A stretch of DNA of 64,000 bases from assembly GCF_000691225.1 (NCBI RefSeq), contig NZ_JMSZ01000042.1:248001-312000 (forward strand), in the 5' to 3' direction. The translations under genes were made by a program, and so were the position numbers. Of the stretch, positions 49,286 to 56,492 are shown one piece after another. The notes beneath the pieces are model-generated. The model was not told the origin of the DNA. It made no database searches and worked only from the letters and a program-made list of their open reading frames with translations. This stretch comes from Nitrincola lacisaponensis (GTDB lineage Bacteria; Pseudomonadota; Gammaproteobacteria; Pseudomonadales; Balneatricaceae). Each line of letters starts with the position of its first letter. Positions within the stretch are counted from its first letter, which is position 1.

Positions 49286-50704
49286 ATGCAAATGCGTACC
49301 GAACACGACCTGCTGGGCGATAAACACCTGCCTGAACACTGCTGGTACGGTATTCAGACTCAACGTGCATTGGATAATTTTACCATTACTGGCGTACCGA
49401 TCAGTCATTTTCCGGAACTGGTGAATGCACTGGCGATGGTGAAACTGGCCGCAGCAGCAGCCAACCGCGACCTTGGATTGCTGCCAGCGCATAAGGCGGA
49501 GGCGATTATCGCCGCCTGCGAACAGGTCTGTCAGGGGCATCTGCATGATCAGTTTGTGGTGGATATGATTCAGGGTGGTGCAGGCACTTCAACCAATATG
49601 AATGCCAATGAAGTGATCGCCAATCTGGCATTGGCGCGTCTGGGGCATGCCCGGGGGGAGTATCAGTATCTGCATCCCAATGATGATGTAAACCGCTCCC
49701 AGTCAACAAATGATGCCTATCCAACAGCAGCCTGCGTCGCCATTCAGTGTGCCACGGATCCATTGATTGACAGTCTGAGCAGCCTGATTGATGCGTTGCG
49801 TGACAAGGGGCAGGCTTTTGCCGGTATCGTCAAGATGGGGCGCACTCAGTTGCAGGATGCGGTGCCTATGACACTGGGGCAGGAGTTTGAAGCCTTTGCC
49901 GTAACACTGGGTGAGGATATTGACCGCCTGCATGAAGCCTGTACCTTGCTGTGTGAAGTGAACCTGGGCGGTACTGCCATCGGTACCGGTCTGAATGCGC
50001 ATCCGGACTATTCCGCCCTGGCCATTCGGCATTTGGCCAAGGTTTCCGGTAAGCCGCTGGTGCCAGCGTCCAATCTGATTGAAGCCACGTCAGATATGGG
50101 AGCCTTTGTGTTTTTCTCCGGTATGCTGAAGCGTCTGGCGATCAAACTCAGCAAGCTGGCCAATGACTTGCGTTTGCTCTCCAGTGGACCGCGTACCGGC
50201 CTGGGCGAAATACATCTGCCCGCCGTGCAGCCCGGTTCTTCGATTATGCCGGGTAAGGTGAATCCGGTGATTCCGGAAGCCGTGAACCAGACCGCCTTCC
50301 AGGTCATTGCCAGCGATCTGGCGGTGACGCTGGCTGCTGAAGCGGGTCAGCTACAGCTAAATGCGATGGAGCCACTGATTGTCTATAACCTGTTAAATGC
50401 TATCCGGATGTTGCGCTCGGCGTGCGAGATGCTGGAGTTGCGTTGTATTCGCGGAATTCAGGCCGATACGGAGCGGTGTGCGGCACATCTGAACAACAGT
50501 ATTGGTGTGATTACTGCACTGGTACCGCATATCGGTTACAGTCAGGCATCACGGATTGCGTCTATCGCGCTGCATACAGGTGCAACCGTGCGGGAACTGG
50601 TGTTGGCAGAAGCACTGTTGACTGAAGAGACGCTGGACCGCTTGCTCAGTCCTCAGGCCATGCTGGCGCCTTCTTTAATCGAGGCCTCTGGGAGGGTCGC
50701 ATGA
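49286..50704 (+). CDS. aspA: aspartate ammonia-lyase
   Basis: 472 residues from the ATG at 49286 (another ATG at 49292 is equally possible; no strong ribosome-binding site decides). MRTEHDLLGDKHLPEHCWYGIQT is the family start, and the catalytic loop GSSIMPGKVNPVIPE is intact. The pattern QGGAGTSTNMNANEVIANLA fits aspartase, and pairing with asparaginase supports it over fumarase C. It splits aspartate to fumarate and ammonium. It overlaps ansA by four bases. Confidence 0.92.
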   Translation: MQMRTEHDLLGDKHLPEHCWYGIQTQRALDNFTITGVPISHFPELVNALAMVKLAAAAANRDLGLLPAHKAEAIIAACEQVCQGHLHDQFVVDMIQGGAGTSTNMNANEVIANLALARLGHARGEYQYLHPNDDVNRSQSTNDAYPTAACVAIQCATDPLIDSLSSLIDALRDKGQAFAGIVKMGRTQLQDAVPMTLGQEFEAFAVTLGEDIDRLHEACTLLCEVNLGGTAIGTGLNAHPDYSALAIRHLAKVSGKPLVPASNLIEATSDMGAFVFFSGMLKRLAIKLSKLANDLRLLSSGPRTGLGEIHLPAVQPGSSIMPGKVNPVIPEAVNQTAFQVIASDLAVTLAAEAGQLQLNAMEPLIVYNLLNAIRMLRSACEMLELRCIRGIQADTERCAAHLNNSIGVITALVPHIGYSQASRIASIALHTGATVRELVLAEALLTEETLDRLLSPQAMLAPSLIEASGRVA

Positions 50705-51729
50705 TACATCCGGTACTGGTGATTTATGCCGGTGGCACCATTGGTATGCAGCAGACCGGGCAGGGCTATGCACCTGTGTCCGGTCTGGAACAACAATTAC
50801 GTCAGCGCCTGGGGAGTGATACCCCTGAGTTTGACTGGCATGAAATTACGCCCCTGATTGACAGTGCGGCTGCTCAGCCAGCCGATTGGCTGCGTCTGGC
50901 CAGGCTTATCAGGCAGCATTGGTATGACTATGCCGGTTTTGTCATTCTGCATGGCACGGATACGCTGGCGTATACCGCTTCAGCCTTGTCCTTCCTGCTG
51001 GGTGCAGTGGACAAGCCGGTTGTCCTGACCGGTGCACAGATTCCGTTATCCCGGCCGCGCAGTGATGCGTTGTTGAATGTCAGTAACAGTCTGGCATTGG
51101 CTGCAGCCGGGCAGCTACATGAGGTCAGTATCTGTTTTCATGATCGGGTGCTGCGTGGTAATCGCAGTCGCAAATTGCACAGTCAGGCGATGGCTGCATT
51201 TGATTCACCCGCCTGTCAGCCGCTACTGCAATTGGGAATTGCGCCTGACTGGCAGGTTACCTCAAACCTGCCGCCAGCGGATCTCCGTTTTCAGCCACAA
51301 CAGCTGCCTGATCAACTGGATGCACAGGCCGTTGCGATGCTGATGCTCTATCCGGGTATTCAGCGCTCGGCGTGTGACTGGTTGCTGGAGCAGCCGCGTT
51401 TACGTGGCCTGGTGGTACTGAGCTATGGCGCAGGCAATCCACCCACGGCTGAGGACGGGCCTTTGCCGTGTCTGGCTGAACTGGTGCGTCGGGATGTCAT
51501 GGTCGTCAATGTCAGCCAATGCCTGACGGGCGGTGTAGAGCAGGGCAGCTATGCTACCGGTGCCGAATTCAATCGCATTGGTGTTCTGGCGGCTGCGGAC
51601 ATGACACCGGAAGCCGCCTTCAGCAAACTGCATTGGCTATTGGCAGCGGGCTACACGCCATCGCAATGTCGTCAGCTCTGGCAGGTGGCGGTCGCGGGTG
51701 AGGTCAGTTTGCCAACCTGGGTTTCCTGA
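50701..51729 (+). CDS. ansA: L-asparaginase (cytoplasmic type I)
   Basis: 342 residues. The first catalytic threonine lies in VIYAGGTIGM and the second in ILHGTDTLAYTASALSF, with a later GAGNPP segment. No signal peptide is present, which fits the cytoplasmic type I enzyme rather than the periplasmic type II. It hydrolyses asparagine to aspartate, which AspA then deaminates, giving two ammonium and fumarate. nasR begins 52 bases after its stop. Confidence 0.92.
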   Translation: MIHPVLVIYAGGTIGMQQTGQGYAPVSGLEQQLRQRLGSDTPEFDWHEITPLIDSAAAQPADWLRLARLIRQHWYDYAGFVILHGTDTLAYTASALSFLLGAVDKPVVLTGAQIPLSRPRSDALLNVSNSLALAAAGQLHEVSICFHDRVLRGNRSRKLHSQAMAAFDSPACQPLLQLGIAPDWQVTSNLPPADLRFQPQQLPDQLDAQAVAMLMLYPGIQRSACDWLLEQPRLRGLVVLSYGAGNPPTAEDGPLPCLAELVRRDVMVVNVSQCLTGGVEQGSYATGAEFNRIGVLAAADMTPEAAFSKLHWLLAAGYTPSQCRQLWQVAVAGEVSLPTWVS

Positions 51730-51781
51730 GGCTGGTATAAACCTTGCAGCTATCTTCAGGACGTTATATCTGGAGTGATGC

Positions 51782-53023
51782 ATGTTAACCCGCAGTGCTG
51801 AAGATTTTTTGCTGGCATCCAAGCGTTGTGAGATCGCCAACCTGGAGCAGTTGCTGTTGACTGGTGAGCTGGTGGCTGAGGTCAGTCAGCTGGTACACCT
51901 GTTGCAACGAGAGCGAGGGCTGTCCAATGTGTTCCTCGCATCAGCAGGCGCACGCTTTGCTGCACAGCGCCTGGAGCAGGTGCAGGCATGTCAGGAAATG
52001 GAAGTACGCCTGCGTCAGCGTTTGGAGACGCTGGATCTGGGAGCCTGTCATCTGTCTGGTCATGTGCGTTTGTATACCTGTGTGGCGCATGTGTTGCATG
52101 GATTGGAGGCGTTACCCGCTATACGCCAGAGAGCTCTGACGCAGCAAATCACTGCACCGGAGCTTACTCAGATGATCAGTACCCTGATTGCCGGTTTGCT
52201 GTCGGTGGTGTTTGAAGCTGCAGATACCTCTGCTGATCCCGACATTACTCGTATTCTGGTAGCCAAGTTTAACTTCATGCAGGGCAAGGAACTGGCTGGT
52301 CAGGAGCGTGCCTGGGGCGCCAGTGGTTTTGCAGCTGGCTACTTCACAGCCGAGGATCAGCAGAAACTGCAACATCTGATTGAAGCTCAGGCCCGCTGTT
52401 TTGAAGTGTTTGAAAATTTCAGCCCGGACCAGCCTTTGTCCGCCTGGCGTTCATTGCAGCAGCATACCTGTGTCACGGAACTGAACCGGTTACGACAAAT
52501 TGTGGCACGGGCAGGTCATCAGGAAGCGGTTCCGTCAGCGTTCAGCGAAATCTGGTACGACGTAGCAACCTGCCGTATCGATGTGCTGAAAGGTATTGAA
52601 GAAGGTCTGGCAGATGCGCTGTTGCAGCTGTGTCGGCATAAGCTCAAGGCTGCACGCCAGGATTTGCAGACACACCGTTTTATGCTCGATAGTCTTGCAG
52701 GTGAAACAGCTGAGTCTGCCTCGTTGCGTTATTTGACTGATAGTGTGCAATTGGCAGAGCCAACTGCAGGGCGTTCGGTATACGATCTGCTGCAGGCTCA
52801 GTCCGTACGTTTGCAGGTCGTCAGTGATGAGCTGCAGCAGGCTCGGCAGGCCCTGACTGAGCGCAAGGTGCTGGAGCGAGCGAAAGGACTGCTGATGGAA
52901 TATCAGGGTCTGACTGAGGCTGAAGCTTATCGCCAGTTGCGCCAGTCAGCCATGGAGCAAAACCTGCGTCTGCAGGATGTTGCCGAGCTGATTATTGACC
53001 GAACCCGGATGCTGCTGCGTTAG
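51782..53023 (+). CDS. nasR: nitrate-responsive antiterminator NasR (NIT-ANTAR)
   Basis: 413 residues. The N-terminal two thirds match the all-helical NIT nitrate/nitrite-sensing domain (LVHLLQRERGLSNVFLAS near residue 38). The C-terminal ~65 residues form an ANTAR RNA-binding domain: ERAKGLLMEYQGLTEAEAYR followed by RQSAMEQNLRLQDVAELII. In Klebsiella, NasR binds nitrate and prevents termination in the nasF leader. Matching leaders precede nasA and nrtA here. TGGAG lies six bases before the ATG. It may be co-transcribed with ansA, or have its own promoter in the 52-base gap. Confidence 0.93.
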   Translation: MLTRSAEDFLLASKRCEIANLEQLLLTGELVAEVSQLVHLLQRERGLSNVFLASAGARFAAQRLEQVQACQEMEVRLRQRLETLDLGACHLSGHVRLYTCVAHVLHGLEALPAIRQRALTQQITAPELTQMISTLIAGLLSVVFEAADTSADPDITRILVAKFNFMQGKELAGQERAWGASGFAAGYFTAEDQQKLQHLIEAQARCFEVFENFSPDQPLSAWRSLQQHTCVTELNRLRQIVARAGHQEAVPSAFSEIWYDVATCRIDVLKGIEEGLADALLQLCRHKLKAARQDLQTHRFMLDSLAGETAESASLRYLTDSVQLAEPTAGRSVYDLLQAQSVRLQVVSDELQQARQALTERKVLERAKGLLMEYQGLTEAEAYRQLRQSAMEQNLRLQDVAELIIDRTRMLLR

Positions 53024-53073
53024 CATCGGTCACTATAATTCCCCTGAATCTGTGAGTTATTTCAGTGCGCGCT

Positions 53074-53088
53074 GCACAAGATGAGTGC
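53074..53088 (+). promoter_or_regulatory. NtrC-like site upstream of nrtA
   Basis: GCACA-AGATG-AGTGC matches the GCACC-N5-GGTGC dyad at eight of ten positions and stays symmetric. Its centre is about 112 bases upstream of the predicted sigma-54 start, nearly the same distance as at nasA. Confidence 0.65.
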
Positions 53089-53166
53089 GTCAGTGCGGGG
53101 CAGATCCCCCTGCCTGAAAACAGATTTTTCAGCTAAAAGGTTGATTCATATTTTATTTTTTATTGT

Positions 53167-53181
53167 TGGCACAATAACTGC
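53167..53181 (+). promoter_or_regulatory. sigma-54 (-24/-12) promoter of nrtABC-nirBD
   Basis: TGGCAC-AATAA-CTGC matches TGGCAC-N5-TTGC at nine of ten positions. Transcription would begin near 53193, leaving a leader of about 154 bases before nrtA. The segment also has a small inverted repeat TTATTGT/ACAATAA over the -24 region. Confidence 0.83.
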
Positions 53182-53235
53182 TTTATCCTTCATGAGTACC
53201 GGCCCTGCGGGGCAAACTGTTAATAGCAAGAATTT

Positions 53236-53297
53236 GGACAACGGCGTCCACCTCACATTCGTTTACGGATGATCTGAGGTGACGCCGTTTTTTTTTG
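53236..53297 (+). promoter_or_regulatory. nrtA: NasR/ANTAR-type attenuator in the nrtA leader
   Basis: GGAC-AACGGC-GTCC (53236-53249) is a hairpin with the A1/G4 hexaloop that ANTAR proteins recognise. It overlaps the 5' arm of a long terminator: 53241-53255 pairs with 53275-53288 with one bulged base (ACGGCGTC with GACGCCGT, then ACCTCA with TGAGGT), and nine T follow. A weaker upstream hairpin with AATAGC (53222-53227) flanked by CAAA and TTTG may be the first ANTAR stem. Binding of nitrate-loaded NasR should block the terminator. Confidence 0.87.
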
Positions 53298-53346
53298 GTT
53301 TCTTTCAGGGCCTGCACAGCAAGACCGGGCCGCCAAGGAGTATCAC

Positions 53347-54666
53347 ATGAAACGATATTATCACTCGCTGCTTGAAACTCAGCCCAGTAACCCGGATCGT
53401 CGCCGTTTCATCGGCGGCCTGGCGGCTGTCGCCGGGGCGGCAACTCTGGGAGGGATCTGGCCTGGTCAGGCTCAGGCGGCCAGCAATGGTCCACTGGAAA
53501 CCCGTTCTGCCAAGTTGGGCTTTATTGCCCTGACCGATGCCGCTCCCTTATTTGTCGCACTGGAAAAAGGTTTTTTTGCCAAGCATGGCATGACTGATGT
53601 GGATGTGCTGAAACAGTCTTCCTGGGGGACTACACGCGATAATCTGGTACTGGGGTCTCAGCGCAACGGTATCGACGGTGCGCATATTCTCACCCCTATG
53701 CCGTATTTGATCGCCTCTGGTGCGATGACGCCGAATAACGTACCTGTGCCTATGTATATTCTTGCGCGCTTGAATCTGGCAGGTCAGTGCATTTCGGTTG
53801 GTCGGGAATACAACGATTTGAAGGTGGGTCTGGACACGTCAGCATTCGGACAGGCGCTGTCTGACAAACGCTCTGGTGGCGCACCCGTGAACGCTGCCAT
53901 GACCTTCCCGGGTGGGACCCATGATATGTGGATCCGTTACTGGCTGGCGGCCGGTGGAATAGACCCGGATCGTGATATCTCCACGATTGTAGTGCCGCCG
54001 GCACAAATGGTCGCCAATATGCGAGTCGGCAGCATGGATACCTTTTGTGTCTGTGAACCCTGGAACCAGCAACTGATCAATCAGGGCATTGGTTACACCG
54101 CCAATACTACCGGCGAACTCTGGCATAACCATCCGGAAAAGGCGTTTGCCATGCGTGCCGATTATGTGGATGCCAACCCCAACTCAACCAAAGCACTGCT
54201 GAAAGCGATAATGGAAGCGCAGATTTTCTGCGAGCAACCGGAGAATCGTCGTGAAGTGGCGCAGATCTGCTCACGTCGTCGCTGGATTCATGCGCCGTTT
54301 GACGACATTGTCGATCGCATGGAAGGCAATTTTGATTATGGCACTGGCAAGGTGGTCGAGAACCATCCTGATCAGATGCGTTACTGGAAAGACCAGGCGT
54401 CTTACCCCTTCAAAAGCCATGATCTCTGGTTCCTGACCGAAAATCAGCGCTGGGGCTATCTGCCAACCACACTCGACACTACCTCCTTGATTGAGCAGGT
54501 CAACCGGGAAGACCTCTGGCGTGTAGCGGCCCTAGAGTTGGGTGTGGATGCCAGTGATATCCCTGAAAGCAGCTCACGCGGGGTGGAAACCTTCTTCGAT
54601 GGCAAGGTGTTTGATCCCGAAAACCCTCAGGCTTATCTCGACAGTCTGACAATCAAGCGTATCTGA
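53347..54666 (+). CDS. nrtA: nitrate ABC transporter substrate-binding protein
   Basis: 439 residues of the NrtA/CmpA family. The N-terminus carries a twin-arginine signal (RRRFIG at 18-23, then a hydrophobic stretch and AQAA), so it is exported folded through Tat. GFIALTDAAPLFVALEKGFF is the typical family opening after the signal. It captures nitrate (possibly nitrite) in the periplasm for NrtB/NrtC. It is the first gene after the NasR-controlled leader. Confidence 0.93.
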   Translation: MKRYYHSLLETQPSNPDRRRFIGGLAAVAGAATLGGIWPGQAQAASNGPLETRSAKLGFIALTDAAPLFVALEKGFFAKHGMTDVDVLKQSSWGTTRDNLVLGSQRNGIDGAHILTPMPYLIASGAMTPNNVPVPMYILARLNLAGQCISVGREYNDLKVGLDTSAFGQALSDKRSGGAPVNAAMTFPGGTHDMWIRYWLAAGGIDPDRDISTIVVPPAQMVANMRVGSMDTFCVCEPWNQQLINQGIGYTANTTGELWHNHPEKAFAMRADYVDANPNSTKALLKAIMEAQIFCEQPENRREVAQICSRRRWIHAPFDDIVDRMEGNFDYGTGKVVENHPDQMRYWKDQASYPFKSHDLWFLTENQRWGYLPTTLDTTSLIEQVNREDLWRVAALELGVDASDIPESSSRGVETFFDGKVFDPENPQAYLDSLTIKRI

Positions 54667-54692
54667 ATCGCGTTCATGCAGGAGAATAGAAC

Positions 54693-55562
54693 ATGACAGC
54701 AAGAACTCAATACAGTTTCCGCTCCGGTGGTGTTGAAGTGTCGGGAGTGCTGCAAAAAGTCACTCGTCAACTGAAGCCCCTGGGCGATGGTTTTTTGAAA
54801 AATGTATTACCCGCACTGATCATTGGTGGCCTGTTCATTCTGATCTGGGAATGGATGACCGCGGCCCCCGGTGCCGCTTTGCCATCACCCTCAAAGGTGG
54901 TGTCTGATACCTGGGAGTTGATCGTCAACCCCTTTTACAATCATGGCGGTACCGATGTGGGTATGGGTTGGCAGATTCTCGCCAGCCTTGAGCGAGTCGC
55001 TTATGGCTATAGTTTGGCGGTGGTCGCTGGCATCAGTCTGGGAGTGCTGGTGGGGCAATCCACCTGGGCGATGCGTGGTCTGGACCCGATTTTCCAGATT
55101 TTGCGGACGGTACCGCCACTGGCCTGGTTGCCGATTTCGCTGGCCGCTTTTCAGGACAGCAACCCGTCAGCCATTTTCGTGATTTTTATTACTGCCATTT
55201 GGCCGATCATCATCAACACCTCTGTCGGGATACGCAACATTCCCGAGGACTATCGCAATGTATCCCGAGTGCTGTCACTGAATGGCTATGAGTACTTTGT
55301 CAAAATCATGCTGCCAGCGGCTGCGCCCTACATCTTCACCGGACTGCGCATCGGTATCGGCCTGTCCTGGCTGGCAATTGTGGCGGCTGAAATGCTGATT
55401 GGCGGTGTCGGTATCGGCTTCTTTATCTGGGATGCCTGGAATGCCTCGATGATCAGCGACATCGTTCTGGCCCTGGTGTATGTCGGAGTGGTCGGATTCC
55501 TGCTGGATCGCATGATCGGCTTCATTTCCGTCCTGGTTACGCGCGGTACCTCCGCTCAGTAA
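54693..55562 (+). CDS. nrtB: nitrate ABC transporter permease
   Basis: 289 residues with about six membrane helices. PLAWLPISLAAFQDSNPSAIF and the coupling-helix region PAAAPYIFTGLRIGIGLSW are typical of the NrtB/SsuC type. It forms the membrane channel for nitrate uptake. It starts 26 bases after nrtA. Confidence 0.93.
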   Translation: MTARTQYSFRSGGVEVSGVLQKVTRQLKPLGDGFLKNVLPALIIGGLFILIWEWMTAAPGAALPSPSKVVSDTWELIVNPFYNHGGTDVGMGWQILASLERVAYGYSLAVVAGISLGVLVGQSTWAMRGLDPIFQILRTVPPLAWLPISLAAFQDSNPSAIFVIFITAIWPIIINTSVGIRNIPEDYRNVSRVLSLNGYEYFVKIMLPAAAPYIFTGLRIGIGLSWLAIVAAEMLIGGVGIGFFIWDAWNASMISDIVLALVYVGVVGFLLDRMIGFISVLVTRGTSAQ

Positions 55563-55602
55563 CGGGTCAGACAGCATTAACAGACAGTGAGAGGTCAACA
55601 GT

Positions 55603-56454
55603 ATGTCTAAGCATTATCTAGCAATTGAAGGTGTCAGCAAAACCTTTGGCACAGGCCATAAAGCCAGCTGCGTGTTAAAAGATGTCAACCTGAATATCGA
55701 AAAGGGTGAATACATCTCCATCATAGGTCACTCAGGGTGTGGCAAATCAACAGTGTTGAACATCGTGGCGGGACTGCTGCCTTCCAGCAAAGGTGCGGTG
55801 ATTCTGGATGGTAAAGAGGTGAATGCACCAGGTCCTGACCGGAGTGTGGTGTTTCAGAACCACTCATTACTGCCCTGGTTGACGGTCTATGAAAACGTGG
55901 CCTTGGCGGTCAACAAAACCTTCCGTAAAACCAAAACAGCAGCGCAGCGTCATGAGTGGATTCTGCGCAGTCTGGAAATGGTGCATATGTCACATGCACT
56001 GGACAAGCGCCCGGCAGAGATCTCCGGCGGGATGAAGCAGCGTGTCGGCATCGCCCGTGCGCTGGCGATGGAACCCAAAGTGCTGCTGCTGGATGAGCCG
56101 TTTGGTGCACTGGACGCGCTGACGCGGGCACACCTTCAGGATGAGGTGATGAAAATCCAGTCAGAGATCAACAGTACCATCATTATGATTACCCATGATG
56201 TTGATGAGGCGGTGTTGCTGTCGGACCGGATTGTCATGATGACCAATGGGCCGGAAGCCACGATTGGTGAAGTGCTGGAGATTGACTTGCCCAAGCCGCG
56301 CAATCGCATTGAACTTGCGGATGACCCGAAATACAACCGCTATCGCCGCGAAGTGTTGCGTTTCCTGTATGAGAAACAACGCAAGGTTGAGCCGCTGAGT
56401 GCCGCGCGTAAAGCAGAGGCGTCCCCAGTGGCACGGAAGGCGGCGCAGGCCTGA
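55603..56454 (+). CDS. nrtC: nitrate ABC transporter ATP-binding protein
   Basis: 283 residues. Walker A is GHSGCGKST, the ABC signature ISGGMKQRVGIARALAM and Walker B VLLLDEPFGALD. It lacks the C-terminal NrtA-like domain of cyanobacterial NrtC and is closer to NrtD or CmpD in length; the symbol is by position. It powers nitrate import. The nirB start follows 38 bases later. Confidence 0.9.
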   Translation: MSKHYLAIEGVSKTFGTGHKASCVLKDVNLNIEKGEYISIIGHSGCGKSTVLNIVAGLLPSSKGAVILDGKEVNAPGPDRSVVFQNHSLLPWLTVYENVALAVNKTFRKTKTAAQRHEWILRSLEMVHMSHALDKRPAEISGGMKQRVGIARALAMEPKVLLLDEPFGALDALTRAHLQDEVMKIQSEINSTIIMITHDVDEAVLLSDRIVMMTNGPEATIGEVLEIDLPKPRNRIELADDPKYNRYRREVLRFLYEKQRKVEPLSAARKAEASPVARKAAQA

Positions 56455-56492
56455 TGTTCCAGCAAGTCATTACGGGTTTAAGAGGTCATAAC

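Noticed and set aside
53081-53272. 63-codon frame in the nrtA leader
   Set aside because: It crosses the sigma-54 promoter and the attenuator hairpins; no family match and no ribosome-binding site.
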